A stretch of DNA of 64,000 bases from Candidatus Puniceispirillum sp. (GTDB taxonomy: Bacteria > Pseudomonadota > Alphaproteobacteria > Puniceispirillales > Puniceispirillaceae): positions 1-64,000 of the forward strand of contig JAOEVD010000010.1 in NCBI GenBank assembly GCA_028383305.1, in the 5' to 3' direction. The position numbers were made by a program, and so were the translations under genes. Shown in pieces: positions 34,433 to 44,452 of this stretch. The number at the start of each line of letters is the position of its first letter. Position 1 is the stretch's first letter. The notes below the pieces were generated by a model, which searched no databases, had not been told where the DNA came from, and was given only the letters and a program-made list of their open reading frames with translations.

Positions 34433-37006
34433 TTAAAGTTCGCGAAGCAGCGGCGCCGGTTTGCGGCCAAGGGTTTTCATCGCGCCAGTCAGTCCCAGTA
34501 CCGCCGTTGCCACGGCACCGGCAAGAGTGGTAGCGAAAACCAGCCAGCCATCAAGGATAAATTCCGCGCCCAAAAACCCATGAACCAAAGCCCAGCTTGC
34601 AAGGCTGCCAATAAACGCTGCGGCAATGGCGGTAAGCAATCCTAAAAACGCATATTCGAGAAACCAGGCAAGGCCAATCGACAGGCGTGTTGCACCAAGC
34701 ACTTTTAAAATAACCGAGTCAGCAAGCCGTTGCGATTCGCTGCTGGCAACGGTTCCGGCAAGAACCGCAATGCCGGCGATAAGGGTGACAAGGGCGGTTA
34801 ACCGCACCGCACCGCCAAGAAGGCCAATGACGCGCTGCGCGGTTGCCACCGCTTCTTTCACCGAAACCGCCGAGATGTTTGAAAAGTTGCTGGTAACGGC
34901 GCGCTCAACCGCATCGGTGGCGGCGTCACTATCGGCATGGGTGGTTGCAATCCAGCTATGCGGGGCGGCATCAAGGACACCCGGGTTCAGCACAAAAACA
35001 AAATTGATCTGAAAACTTTGCCAATCCACTTCGCGAAGATTGGCGATTGTTGCGGTGATTTCGCGTCCAAGAACATTGATGCTAACCGTATCGCCAATCG
35101 TTAGGCCAAAATCACCAGCCGCATCTTCGGACATTGAAACAAGTGGCGGGCCGCTATAATCGCTTGGCCACCAATCTCCGGCGACAATCTCGCTTCCTTT
35201 GGGTGCCGATGCTGACCATGTCAAAGCGCGGTCACCGCGCAGAATCCATGCCGATCCTTCAGGCGGGGTAATTTCCGCTGTTGGAATGTCATTGATCTTG
35301 GAAACGCGGCCACGAAGCATTGGCGTTTTGGTGATTTGTGAAATGCCATCAATTGATTTGGCCAGCTTTTCAAAGGCGTCAATCTGGCGTGGCTGAATGT
35401 CAATAAAGAACCAAGCAGGCGCATGTTCGGCAACCCGATCGTCAATTTGGCGGCCAAGATTGGATTCGCTTACCGATACCGCCACTAGAACCGAAAGCCC
35501 AAGCCCAAAGGCAATAATGACTGCGCGCACCGGTGAACCGGGGCGGGTAATATTGGACAATGCCAAACGGGCAGGAACAAAACGTGGCAAGGGCGCAAGG
35601 CGCAATATCCGCACCAAAATGTTGCCAAGAACCGATAATAGCAATAACGAAGCTAGCGAACCGCCAATAAAGCTGGCGGTGATGCCAAGATTATGCGTTG
35701 CAAGATAGGCCAGCCATGTCAGGCCAATGGCGGCTATGATCATCATCACGAGATAGCGCGGCTTGGGCCAGCCATCGGGCATTTCAATCAAGCTGCGAAA
35801 CAGATCGCCAGCGCGTACTTCTTCGGCCTTGGCCAGCGGCCAAACAGCAAACAGAAAAGCGGTGCCAAGCCCGAAACCGGCAGCAATGATCAATGGCACC
35901 GGATAGATTGTCATTTCAAGCGGAACAGTGACATAGTCAGACAGGATGTGAATAGCAAATAGTGGGGCAATCGCCGCAACGATCAGTCCGGCCGCAACCC
36001 CGCAAGTGGCGACCACAAATATTTGCAAAAGATAGATTCGGAAAATCAGAATTGATGGTGCGCCAAGGCATTTCAGCGTGGCAATCACCGGCATCCGGCT
36101 TGCCAGCCATGCGCGCACAGCACCCGCAACCCCAAGCCCGCCAATAAGAAGTGCGGTCAGGCCAACAAGCACCAGAAAAATTTCCGCCTGATTGACAAAG
36201 CGGTCAAATCCCGGGGCGGCGCTGGCAACTTCGCGCACCCTTGCATGGGTTGGCGCGGTCAGCTGGTTTAATGTGGCCATCGCCGCATCGCGGTCTTGGG
36301 AATTATCAAGCAAAAGCCGATAACGATAGGTGATAAATGACCCCGGTTGCTGAAGGCCAGTGGCGGCCAAAGTCGCATCCGAGATCAGCACGCGCGGACC
36401 AAAACTAACAAAGCTGATTGACCGGTCAGGCTCGCTGGTCAGCGCTGCGCGTACCTCGACATCAAGATTGCCAAGACGGGCGCGATCACCCGGTTTCAAG
36501 CCAAGACTGCGAAGCAAAGCGTCATCGGCGACAATTCCTGTCTGATGAAGCGCATCAGCAAGCGGCATTGACGGCGCCGTTGCGGCAGTGCCGACAAGCG
36601 GCCATTTACTGTCAACGGCTTTTAGTTCAACCAGCTTTCGCCGGTCGCTTGCCTGCAGCATGGCGCGCATCTGAACCACTTTTGACACTGTGCCAAAACG
36701 GCTGGCGGCCTCGATGATTTCGGGGTTTGGCGCGGTATGAAGGCTGCTGATTTCAATATCGCCACCAAGCAGAATACGCGCATTATCACTAATCCCGCTC
36801 CGCATTGATTCTGCAACCGAACCAACGGTGCCAATCGCGGCAACACCAAGAAGCAAAGCCCCTAAAAAGACCCGAAACCGGCCAAGGCTGCCACGTATTT
36901 CGCGTTTGGCAAGCTGCCAGGCAAAGCCCCATCCATAACGGCTTACGGTAATCGGGCTTATATCATCGCGGTCAGCGGGGCGCGTGTTTTTATCGGCCTT
37001 GGTCAC
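34433..37006 (-). CDS. YbbP-like ABC transporter permease (FtsX/MacB fold)
   Basis: 857-residue permease with ten or so membrane segments in two FtsX repeats. The N-terminal helix is RVFLGALLLGVAAIGTVG, a large periplasmic domain follows, then a helical group around residues 270-430, a second periplasmic domain, and three C-terminal helices. It pairs with the ATPase gene upstream, whose stop overlaps its start (ATGA). With tesA divergent, this reproduces the tesA-ybbA-ybbP grouping of enterobacteria. Its cargo is not established; lipid or envelope handling is a guess from the neighbour. Confidence 0.86.
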   Translation of the reverse strand: MTKADKNTRPADRDDISPITVSRYGWGFAWQLAKREIRGSLGRFRVFLGALLLGVAAIGTVGSVAESMRSGISDNARILLGGDIEISSLHTAPNPEIIEAASRFGTVSKVVQMRAMLQASDRRKLVELKAVDSKWPLVGTAATAPSMPLADALHQTGIVADDALLRSLGLKPGDRARLGNLDVEVRAALTSEPDRSISFVSFGPRVLISDATLAATGLQQPGSFITYRYRLLLDNSQDRDAAMATLNQLTAPTHARVREVASAAPGFDRFVNQAEIFLVLVGLTALLIGGLGVAGAVRAWLASRMPVIATLKCLGAPSILIFRIYLLQIFVVATCGVAAGLIVAAIAPLFAIHILSDYVTVPLEMTIYPVPLIIAAGFGLGTAFLFAVWPLAKAEEVRAGDLFRSLIEMPDGWPKPRYLVMMIIAAIGLTWLAYLATHNLGITASFIGGSLASLLLLSVLGNILVRILRLAPLPRFVPARLALSNITRPGSPVRAVIIAFGLGLSVLVAVSVSESNLGRQIDDRVAEHAPAWFFIDIQPRQIDAFEKLAKSIDGISQITKTPMLRGRVSKINDIPTAEITPPEGSAWILRGDRALTWSASAPKGSEIVAGDWWPSDYSGPPLVSMSEDAAGDFGLTIGDTVSINVLGREITATIANLREVDWQSFQINFVFVLNPGVLDAAPHSWIATTHADSDAATDAVERAVTSNFSNISAVSVKEAVATAQRVIGLLGGAVRLTALVTLIAGIAVLAGTVASSESQRLADSVILKVLGATRLSIGLAWFLEYAFLGLLTAIAAAFIGSLASWALVHGFLGAEFILDGWLVFATTLAGAVATAVLGLTGAMKTLGRKPAPLLREL

Positions 37007-37725
37007 TGTTTGGTGTCTCCGGCAATCAAGCCATCTTCGATTTCAAGAACGCGCGAACAGCGAGTGGCAAGTGATGCATCATGCGTGACAAGAACCAGCG
37101 CCGCACCAGCTTCTTGTGCGCTTTTGAACAGTATATTGACGACTTTTTCGCCGGTGGCACTGTCAAGATTTCCAGTTGGCTCATCGGCCAAAAGAATGCG
37201 GGGTTTGGGGGCAATGGCGCGGGCAATCGCAACGCGCTGTTGTTCGCCGCCCGACATTTGATCGGGAAGATGCGTCAAGCGGTGTCCCAATCCAACCGAC
37301 CGAAGCGCCGCTGCGGCACTTGTTTCAGCATCGGCGCAGCCCGCCAACTCAAGTGGTATCGACACATTTTGCAAGGCGGTGAGTGACGGGATCAGCCGAA
37401 ATGCCTGAAACACAATGCCAACCATATCGCGACGCAAAGCGGCAAGCGGATCTTCTTGCATGTTGGTGATATCGTTTCCAGCCAATGAGATGCGCCCCTT
37501 GGTCAGGGTTTCAAGACCGGCCATCACCATCAATAGGCTGGTTTTGCCAGCACCACTTGGCCCCAAAACGCCAACGGTTTCACCTGCACCAATTTGCAAA
37601 TTAATGCCTTTTAAAATTTTGACTTTTGCCACCGCTGTGCCAAGGGTCAGATGCGCAGCGTTGAGATCAATAACGGCTGGCTCGATTGTGGCGGGTTCAT
37701 TTGCAGCTTTGGATGATGATGCCAT
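37003..37725 (-). CDS. YbbA-like ABC transporter ATPase
   Basis: 240-residue ATPase of the MacB/LolD type. Walker A is GPSGAGKTS near residue 65, the signature is MSGGEQQRVAIARA, Walker B is ILLADEPTGNLD, and the switch His is in VLVTHD. An in-frame start at 37860 would overlap the tesA promoter region; the ATG at 37725 gives a normal N-terminus. It energises the permease encoded right after it. Confidence 0.88.
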   Translation of the reverse strand: MASSSKAANEPATIEPAVIDLNAAHLTLGTAVAKVKILKGINLQIGAGETVGVLGPSGAGKTSLLMVMAGLETLTKGRISLAGNDITNMQEDPLAALRRDMVGIVFQAFRLIPSLTALQNVSIPLELAGCADAETSAAAALRSVGLGHRLTHLPDQMSGGEQQRVAIARAIAPKPRILLADEPTGNLDSATGEKVVNILFKSAQEAGAALVLVTHDASLATRCSRVLEIEDGLIAGDTKQ

Positions 37726-37931
37726 GAGACTATTCCAATCCTTGATCGTGATGCCCACAATATGGGCTGGTGGGTCATTGATAATCTGCCCGCTCTGGAA
37801 AAACCGGCTTGTATTTCCTACATGCATGTAGGGTCTTTGACCAAATCCCGGCGCGACCATGCCTCAGGGGGTTACCATCCTTGGAAAAACATATGGGTTG
37901 GCATGATGCCGAGATCAAGGGAAACGCGATA

Positions 37932-38615
37932 ATGATAGCTGGATTTTTCTGCCGCCTTTTGGGGCTATTTGGCCGCTGTCGCCATTTTGTTAAACCGTTG
38001 GCATTAGCTGGCATGATGGCACTGATGCCGGTATCGTCAGCCATGGCCTCGGATCAGCCAGTTTTGATGGTTCTTGGTGACTCGCTTGTCGCCGGTCATG
38101 GTTTGCCGCAGGGCGAGGCCTTTCCCGATGTTCTTGGCCGGTTGTTGAAAAAAGACGGCGTTGATGTCAAGATCGTCAATGCAGGGGTTTCGGGTGATAC
38201 CACCGCTGGCGGGTTGGCGCGTCTTGATTGGTCGCTTGCCGCTAAACCTGATGCAGCGATTATCGTCCTTGGGGGGAATGATCTGCTTCGCGGCCTTGAG
38301 CCAGCGGCAAGCTATAGCAATCTTGAGGGCATCATCGAACAGCTTGCGGCAAATCAAGTTGAGGTACTTCTTGCTGGAATGCAGGCACCGCGCAATCTGG
38401 GTGCCGATTATGCAAATGAATTTGATGCGATCTATGACCGGTTGGCAAGGCGTCACAAGATTTTGTTCTATCCCTTTTTTCTGGATGGTGTGGCCTTGCA
38501 GCCAGCGATGAACCAGCCTGATGGAATGCATCCAAACGAGCAAGGGGTGGCGCATATTGCGACAAAGATTTTGCCGTTGGTAAAAACCTTGTTATCGAAA
38601 ACGGGTAAATCATAG
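37932..38615 (+). CDS. tesA: TesA-like SGNH esterase / acyl-CoA thioesterase I
   Basis: 227-residue periplasmic lipase/esterase. After a signal peptide ending near SAMA-SD come the SGNH blocks: GDSLVAGHG (Ser), NAGVSGDTTAGG (Gly), LGGNDLLRG (Asn) and DGMHPNEQG (Asp, His). AAGGGAAA precedes the ATG at 37932; earlier in-frame ATGs are unlikely. It is divergent from ybbA, as in many proteobacteria. It hydrolyses acyl esters or thioesters and lysophospholipids. Confidence 0.9.
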   Translation: MIAGFFCRLLGLFGRCRHFVKPLALAGMMALMPVSSAMASDQPVLMVLGDSLVAGHGLPQGEAFPDVLGRLLKKDGVDVKIVNAGVSGDTTAGGLARLDWSLAAKPDAAIIVLGGNDLLRGLEPAASYSNLEGIIEQLAANQVEVLLAGMQAPRNLGADYANEFDAIYDRLARRHKILFYPFFLDGVALQPAMNQPDGMHPNEQGVAHIATKILPLVKTLLSKTGKS

Positions 38616-38777
38616 CTATGGTGCGGTGATAGCGTCCGCGCCGTTACATTTCCGGCCGTTGCGTTTTCGGTTGGCGCATTTTGGAAAGTCTTTGCATCAC
38701 AGCGCGAGGTATCCTAAAACAATCTGTGTCGCCGCATGCGAGTTTGGGATCGGTTTCATATTGATGCCATAAACCGA

Positions 38778-38822
38778 TGACACAATGTAAAGAAACGCCC
38801 CAACGGGGCTATTATTGTGTCA
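38778..38822 (+). promoter_or_regulatory. Nested inverted repeat in the leader of the ialB-family gene
   Basis: TGACACAAT (38778-38786) and ATTGTGTCA (38814-38822) form nine perfect pairs enclosing a second perfect hairpin GCCCC-AAC-GGGGC (38797-38809). It ends 37 bases before the ATG. No T run follows, so it is not a standard terminator of tesA. It is a candidate RNA control element or protein operator. Confidence 0.5.
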
Positions 38823-38859
38823 GTGAGACCAGATAAGCGAATAAAGGAAGAGTGAATAA

Positions 38860-39381
38860 ATGTTCAGACTCAGCAGAATGATGGGTGTTTTCACATTGGT
38901 GATCGCGACCAGTTTTGCAGCAGCGCCTGCCTTTGCCGAACCGGTACAGATGCTCATTGAAAAAGATTGGGGCGCCTATCGCTATGATAATGATGGCAGT
39001 CGCATTTGTTTTGTTAGCAGCGTGCCAATCTCAAGCAAAGGCAAGTATGATCCTGAAAACCGTGGTGATATAAGGGTTTTTGTATCGCATGGCCCGGGCA
39101 AGGCTGAACGTGATGTCGTTCAGGTGATTGCCGGCTATCGCTATAAGGCGCAGTCGGATGTAACCCTGTTGATTGACGGCAAAAGCTTTAAATTATTCAC
39201 CCTTGAAGACCGCGCCTATGCCGAAAGCGAAGAAGATGACCGGCGGATTATCGTGCAGATGAAACGTGGTAACAAAATGACCGTCATCGGCACCTCTAGC
39301 CGTGGCACAAAAACCACCGATACCTATTCATTGGCAGGCTTTACCAAGACCAAAGCTGTTATTGACAAGACCTGCAAATGA
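38860..39381 (+). CDS. Invasion-associated locus B (IalB) family periplasmic protein
   Basis: 173 residues with a signal peptide ([19 protein letters not shown]). The family pattern follows: [15 protein letters not shown], the two-strand core [21 protein letters not shown], and the C-terminal [19 protein letters not shown] ending in a Cys. Two cysteines, C50 region and the penultimate residue, probably form a disulfide. The family is widespread in free-living alphaproteobacteria, so the name does not imply virulence. It overlaps rlmN by four bases. Confidence 0.82.
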   Translation: MFRLSRMMGVFTLVIATSFAAAPAFAEPVQMLIEKDWGAYRYDNDGSRICFVSSVPISSKGKYDPENRGDIRVFVSHGPGKAERDVVQVIAGYRYKAQSDVTLLIDGKSFKLFTLEDRAYAESEEDDRRIIVQMKRGNKMTVIGTSSRGTKTTDTYSLAGFTKTKAVIDKTCK

Positions 39382-40523
39382 CCGTTGTTTCCGAGCTAGC
39401 TGTGGCGGATCAGCCTGCGCCCATCGCCATGGATGCGCCGATGCAAAAAACCAACCTTCTTGGTTTGGCGCTTGCCGATCTTGAGGCGGAGATGGTGGCG
39501 CTTGGCCTACCAAAATTCCGTGCGCGGCAGGTTTGGCGTTGGGTTTGGCGTCATGGCCTCAGCAGCTTTGACGAAATGAGCGATCTTGGCAAACCGGTTC
39601 GCGAATTGCTGGCAGCGCATTTTTCGGCCGACCGGCCAGCGGTTTCGCGGCGGTTGCAGTCAGTTGATGGCACGATCAAATGGCTTATCCGTTTTGCCGA
39701 TGGCAATGAGGCCGAATGTGTTTATATCCCTGATAAGAAGCGCGGCACCTTGTGTATATCATCACAGGTTGGCTGTACCCTGACATGTAGTTTTTGTCAC
39801 ACGGGAACACAAAAGCTGGTTCGCAATCTAACCATTGCCGAAATTTGCGGTCAGGTATTGCTGGCGATGGATGAGTTGAATGACTGGCCATCGGGCAAGC
39901 CGGAACGCCGCCTTACCAATATCGTTTTGATGGGCATGGGCGAGCCTTTGTTCAATTATGAAAATGTTGCCACGGCGATGCGTATCATCATGAGCGGCGA
40001 AGGTGTGGCGATTTCAAAACGCCGCATTACCTTGTCAACGTCGGGTGTTGTTCCTGAAATCAGACGTTGCGGTGAAGAATTAGGAGTTAATCTGGCAATT
40101 TCGCTTCATGCAACGCGTGACGAGCTTCGTGATGAGTTGGTACCAATCAACCGAAAATACCCGCTTGCTGAATTGATTGATGCGTGCCGTAATTATCCTG
40201 GCCTATCCAATGCACGGCGAATTACATGGGAATATGTGATGCTTGACGGGGTGAATGATAGTGACGAGGATTGCCGCGCATTATTGGCGTTGATCAAGGG
40301 CATACCGTCAAAGCTGAATTTGATTCCGTTTAACCCATGGCCCGGCAGCCCCTATATCTGCTCGTCAGATGAACGGATCGAATCTTTTGCCAAACGCGTT
40401 TTGAATGCGGGCTATGCATCACCGGTTCGCACGCCGCGTGGCCGTGATATTCTGGCGGCCTGTGGCCAGTTAAAATCTGATTCACAGCGAGCACGGCGGC
40501 AGAAAACCGGAATTGCTGGCTAG
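39378..40523 (+). CDS. rlmN: 23S rRNA (adenine2503-C2)-methyltransferase RlmN
   Basis: 381-residue radical-SAM enzyme that methylates A2503 of 23S rRNA and A37 of some tRNAs. The CxxxCxxC cluster site is CTLTCSFC, with QVGC just before. [10 protein letters not shown] and [12 protein letters not shown] follow, and the catalytic C-terminal cysteine region is [18 protein letters not shown]. The ATG overlaps the ialB stop, suggesting co-translation with an exported protein, an arrangement seen in other alphaproteobacteria. Confidence 0.95.
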   Translation: MTVVSELAVADQPAPIAMDAPMQKTNLLGLALADLEAEMVALGLPKFRARQVWRWVWRHGLSSFDEMSDLGKPVRELLAAHFSADRPAVSRRLQSVDGTIKWLIRFADGNEAECVYIPDKKRGTLCISSQVGCTLTCSFCHTGTQKLVRNLTIAEICGQVLLAMDELNDWPSGKPERRLTNIVLMGMGEPLFNYENVATAMRIIMSGEGVAISKRRITLSTSGVVPEIRRCGEELGVNLAISLHATRDELRDELVPINRKYPLAELIDACRNYPGLSNARRITWEYVMLDGVNDSDEDCRALLALIKGIPSKLNLIPFNPWPGSPYICSSDERIESFAKRVLNAGYASPVRTPRGRDILAACGQLKSDSQRARRQKTGIAG

Positions 40524-40657
40524 CGGGCGTGGCTTGGCAAAAGCCATCTATTCATTACGAAAATTCCAAGTCTGCGCTTGAATCATTTGGTTTTAATCTT
40601 TACATATACACCACAACCATCGTCAATTTTTGGCAATGTCATTTTGGGAGTTACAAA

Positions 40658-41377
40658 ATGCAGGACAATCGTTTTATGAATACCGCCGCAGCGACCGCTG
40701 CCCAGACCGATGTCGGGCTGCGGGCTTATATGCTTGGCGTGTATAACCACATGACCACAGCTCTTTTGCTAACAGGCTTTTTTGCCTTTGCAACAAAATG
40801 GGCCGTGCTGAATGTTGCTGGTCTTGGCCAGCTTTTATATGGCACACCATTGAAATGGGTCATTATGCTTGCACCGCTTGGCATGGTGATCTGGCTATCA
40901 GCGCGGATTAACCGCATGTCAGCCACCAAGGCGCGGAACCTGTTCTATATCTATGGTGCCATCATGGGCTTGTCGCTTGCGTCAATCCTGTTTGTCTATA
41001 CCGGTGCCAGTGTCGCGCGAGCCTTCTTTATCACTGCAGGCGCCTTTGCCGGCCTTAGCCTTTACGGCTATACTACCAAGCGCAGCCTGTCGGCGATGGG
41101 GTCATTCATGATCATTGGCCTGTTCGGTCTGATCATTGCGTCAATCGTGAATATCTTTATGGCGTCAACCCAGATGGAATTTGTGATTTCGGTTGGTGGT
41201 GTGTTGATTTTTGCTGGTTTGACCGCTTGGGATACACAGCGTATCAAATCCATGTATATGGCTGGTGACAGCCGCGAAGTGGCAGCGAAGAAATCAATTT
41301 TTGGGGCGTTAACGCTTTATCTTGATTTCATCAATATGTTCCTGTTCATCCTGCGTCTTTTCGGAAACCGCGAATAG
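40658..41377 (+). CDS. Bax inhibitor-1/YccA family membrane protein
   Basis: 239 residues with seven membrane segments. A family N-terminus (GLRAYMLGVYNHM) is followed by helices and the conserved C-terminal pattern GLTAWDTQRIKSMY plus ALTLYLDFINMFLFILRLF. GGGAG precedes the ATG at 40658, so an in-frame start at 40529 is rejected. Bacterial relatives are linked to proton or calcium leak and membrane protease control. A terminator follows. Confidence 0.9.
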   Translation: MQDNRFMNTAAATAAQTDVGLRAYMLGVYNHMTTALLLTGFFAFATKWAVLNVAGLGQLLYGTPLKWVIMLAPLGMVIWLSARINRMSATKARNLFYIYGAIMGLSLASILFVYTGASVARAFFITAGAFAGLSLYGYTTKRSLSAMGSFMIIGLFGLIIASIVNIFMASTQMEFVISVGGVLIFAGLTAWDTQRIKSMYMAGDSREVAAKKSIFGALTLYLDFINMFLFILRLFGNRE

Positions 41378-41407
41378 TCGCAATGTCGCCGCATTAGGGA
41401 ATAATTG

Positions 41408-41445
41408 AAACGCCCGTACCGCTATGGTGCGGGCGTTTTGTTTTT
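41408..41445 (+). terminator. Terminator after the Bax inhibitor-1 gene
   Basis: AAACGCCCGTACC pairs with GGTGCGGGCGTTT (13 pairs with one G-U) around a five-base loop, followed by TGTTTTT. Confidence 0.88.
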
Positions 41446-41521
41446 GCTAATATCTAAATCTGTTTAAAGCCGGTATTTGCAGGCTTGAATTCAGTCCTCA
41501 CATCCAGCCGAGTGCCGTATT

Positions 41522-42478
41522 ATGTCTCATTTATCTGCCATGCTTGAATCGATAGTCAGCAAGGAGCCAGCCAAGGCGGCTGCTTGTGAGGCAATTGCTG
41601 GACTGGCAGCCGCAGCCGCGTCAATTGCGGCGGTGATCCGCCAGCCCGATCCTGGTGCGGCGCTTGGTGCCATTCGCGGCAGTGCCAATGCCGATGGTGA
41701 TGACCAAAAGGCGCTCGATGTTCTGGCAGATGAAATGATCGAAGCTGCTTTGGCAGATGTGCCAGCGGTGGCTGCCTATCTTTCCGAAGAACAGGATGAC
41801 GCGGTTCAGCTTCATGATCATGGGACGGTGATCGTTGCCAGCGATCCTTTGGATGGGTCGTCAAATATTGATACGAATGTTTCGGTGGGAACAATCTTTT
41901 CGATTTTGCCAGCCGCAGGTGGCGTCTTGCAGCCCGGTCGCAATCAGCTTGCTGCCGGATTTTTTGTTTATGGGCCGCAAACAACTTTGCTTGTTAGTTT
42001 TGGCAAAGCGGTTGCCGCTTTCCAACTTGGTGATGATGGCGTGTTTCACGATATGGGATGGGCGGTCACAATCCCGTCTGATACGCGTGAATTTGCAATC
42101 AATGCGTCAAATATGCGGCATTGGCAGCCTGATGTTGCAGGTTATATCGCAGATTGCCTTGGCGGTGAGGCTGGCTCACGAAAAATTAATTTCAACATGC
42201 GCTGGATTGGCTCGCTTGTTGCCGATGCATGGCGCATTTTCCGGCGCGGCGGCATTTTTCTTTATCCAGCTGATGCGCGTTCGGGCTATGAGGCTGGGCG
42301 GCTTCGGCTGGTTTATGAAGCCAATCCGGTGGCGTTTTTGGTTGAGGCCGCTGGCGGTAAGGCCATTGACGGTGATGGCCCTATTCTTGATTTGGTGCCG
42401 CAAACGTTTCATGCCCGCGTGCCATTTATTTTTGGCTCTGTTAATGAAGTTGACGCATTTACCCGCTTTAGGTCATAA
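41522..42478 (+). CDS. fbp: Fructose-1,6-bisphosphatase class I
   Basis: 318-residue gluconeogenic phosphatase. The metal-binding signature is SEEQDD near residue 90 and DPLDGSSNID near residue 115. The substrate site shows RWIGSLVADAWRIF and GKAIDGDGPILD. It is followed 37 bases later by class II aldolase, which makes its substrate, so the pair forms a gluconeogenesis operon. No RuBisCO or phosphoribulokinase is present, so a Calvin cycle role is not supported here. Confidence 0.93.
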   Translation: MSHLSAMLESIVSKEPAKAAACEAIAGLAAAAASIAAVIRQPDPGAALGAIRGSANADGDDQKALDVLADEMIEAALADVPAVAAYLSEEQDDAVQLHDHGTVIVASDPLDGSSNIDTNVSVGTIFSILPAAGGVLQPGRNQLAAGFFVYGPQTTLLVSFGKAVAAFQLGDDGVFHDMGWAVTIPSDTREFAINASNMRHWQPDVAGYIADCLGGEAGSRKINFNMRWIGSLVADAWRIFRRGGIFLYPADARSGYEAGRLRLVYEANPVAFLVEAAGGKAIDGDGPILDLVPQTFHARVPFIFGSVNEVDAFTRFRS

Positions 42479-42515
42479 ATAGACCCTGAATTTCGCTTTG
42501 ACATAGGATGATTGC

Positions 42516-43577
42516 ATGCTGATTTCCCTTCGCCAACTTCTTGATGACGCCGCCGAGCATGGCTATGGCGTTCCGGCCTTTAACATTAACAATATGGAAC
42601 AGGGCTTGGCTATTTTGAAGGCGGCTGACCGTGTCGATGCGCCGGTGATTATTCAGGCCAGTCGTGGGGCGCGTAATTATGCTGGCGATGTCATGTTGCA
42701 GGCGATGGTCAAGGCCTTGGCCGAAATGTATCCGCATATTCCGGTCTGTATGCATCAAGATCACGGCAATAACGAAGCGACCTGCATGACAGCCATTCAA
42801 TATGGATTTACCTCGGTGATGATGGATGGCTCGCTTGAAGCTGATGCGTCAACACCTGCCTCTTATGACTATAATCTGGATATCACCCGCCGCGTAACCG
42901 AAATGGCGCATCATGCTGGTGTGTCGGTTGAGGGCGAGCTTGGTGTTCTTGGTTCATTGGAAACTGGCGAGGGCGAGCAGGAAGATGGGCATGGCGCAAC
43001 CGGAAAATTATCCGAAGATCAGCTGCTAACCGATCCTGATCAGGCGTTTGAATTTGTCAAAGACACCAAAGTTGATGCGCTTGCCATTGCCATGGGAACA
43101 AGCCATGGCGCCTATAAATTCACCCGCAAGCCAGATGGTGAAATTCTGGCGATGAATGTGGTTGAAGAAATCAATCGCCGCCTGCCGAATATCCATCTTG
43201 TTATGCATGGATCATCAAGCGTGCCGCAGGAATTGCAAGATGTGTTCAATGCGCATGGTGGGGAAATGCCACAAACATGGGGCGTGCCGCTTGAAGAGAT
43301 CGAGCGCGGCATCAAATATGGCGTTCGCAAGGTGAATATTGATACTGATTGCCGTCTTGCCATGCTTGGCGTCATTCGCAAGATTGCCAATGAAAATAAG
43401 GCCGAATTTGACCCGCGGAAATTCCTCAAGCCAGCAATGGATGCGATGGAAAGCCTGTGCACTGACCGGTTTGAACGGTTTGGCACGGCTGGCAATGCGG
43501 CGCGGATCAGGCCATTATCTCTGTCGGCAATGGCATCAAGCTATGCTAGCGGTGATCTTGACCCGTCAATCGGCTAG
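42516..43577 (+). CDS. fba: Fructose-bisphosphate aldolase class II
   Basis: 353-residue zinc aldolase. [11 protein letters not shown] opens the barrel, the zinc ligands lie in CMHQDHG, and [12 protein letters not shown] and [11 protein letters not shown] carry the later metal and phosphate-binding residues. The long form with an extended C-terminus fits the type common in Proteobacteria with cbbA-like aldolases. It is paired with fbp upstream and ends three bases from the convergent epimerase stop. Confidence 0.94.
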   Translation: MLISLRQLLDDAAEHGYGVPAFNINNMEQGLAILKAADRVDAPVIIQASRGARNYAGDVMLQAMVKALAEMYPHIPVCMHQDHGNNEATCMTAIQYGFTSVMMDGSLEADASTPASYDYNLDITRRVTEMAHHAGVSVEGELGVLGSLETGEGEQEDGHGATGKLSEDQLLTDPDQAFEFVKDTKVDALAIAMGTSHGAYKFTRKPDGEILAMNVVEEINRRLPNIHLVMHGSSSVPQELQDVFNAHGGEMPQTWGVPLEEIERGIKYGVRKVNIDTDCRLAMLGVIRKIANENKAEFDPRKFLKPAMDAMESLCTDRFERFGTAGNAARIRPLSLSAMASSYASGDLDPSIG

Positions 43578-43580
43578 GGC

Positions 43581-44429
43581 TTATCCGCCAGCCGCCAGAA
43601 TGGCGGCAAGGCCGGTTTCATAATCAGGATAGAGAAGATCAAGCCCTAAATCGGGTTTGATAATGCGCGATCCAACGCGCCGCCGTGACACGTAAAAGCT
43701 TTTTGCCATTGGTGATAGATTCGCATCTTCCAGCCTTTGCGGCATGGGTGGTTCCATGCCAATCAAGCCTGCAGCATGCCGAACAACATCGCCTTGAGGT
43801 GCTGGTTTATGATCGGCCAGATTAATGATCCGGCCCGATCGTGGCTTGGCCATGGCGGCAATGATAATCCGGCAGATATCGTCAACATGAATGCGGTTAA
43901 AGACCTGTTCTTCGCATTCAATGATGCGCGCCGTACCATCGCGAAGCGAATCAAAGGGGCTTCGCCCAACGCCATAGATGCCAGCGGCACGGAAAATTTC
44001 CGTCCCAAAAGCCTCTTGCCATCGGGCTTCGGCAACGACACGCGCTTTGCCACGGGCGGTTGCTGGGGCAACTTCGGTGTCCTCATAGCAGATACCATGC
44101 GGCATATCGGGATAGACCGATGTTGCCGATACATAACCGCTCCAGCCAGAAAAATTGGCAAGGTCATCACCATGCGCATCAAGCACGGGATCTGAGCCGC
44201 CTATGGCGGTAATCGTGCTGATTATTGCATTAATATCGGCAAAAGCGGCGGCCGGATCGACAAGCGGTTTGCCTGATTGAAACGGCAGGATTTGCCAGCC
44301 TTGATCGGCCTTATTGGCAAGCTTGGATGGTGTGCGGGTGGTGCCGCGAATCTGCCAGCCCTGATCGGCAAGCGCTTGTGCCAATGGCACGCCAACATAA
44401 CCAAGACCAAAAATAAAAACCGTTTTCAT
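43581..44429 (-). CDS. NAD(P)-dependent epimerase/dehydratase family protein (YeeZ-like)
   Basis: 282-residue extended short-chain dehydrogenase. The Rossmann motif IFGLGYVGVPLAQAL starts at residue 6, and SATSVYPD corresponds to the region carrying the catalytic Ser/Tyr. FRAAGIYGVGRSPF and RIHVDDICRII follow the SDR family pattern. The canonical YxxxK is not clear, as in the YeeZ group. The function is unknown. Confidence 0.78.
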   Translation of the reverse strand: MKTVFIFGLGYVGVPLAQALADQGWQIRGTTRTPSKLANKADQGWQILPFQSGKPLVDPAAAFADINAIISTITAIGGSDPVLDAHGDDLANFSGWSGYVSATSVYPDMPHGICYEDTEVAPATARGKARVVAEARWQEAFGTEIFRAAGIYGVGRSPFDSLRDGTARIIECEEQVFNRIHVDDICRIIIAAMAKPRSGRIINLADHKPAPQGDVVRHAAGLIGMEPPMPQRLEDANLSPMAKSFYVSRRRVGSRIIKPDLGLDLLYPDYETGLAAILAAGG

Positions 44430-44452
44430 ATCATCGCCTTTTGATCGATCAC

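Noticed and set aside
41522-43577. Calvin-cycle operon from fbp and fba
   Set aside because: No RuBisCO, phosphoribulokinase or CbbR is present; the pair is adequate for gluconeogenesis.
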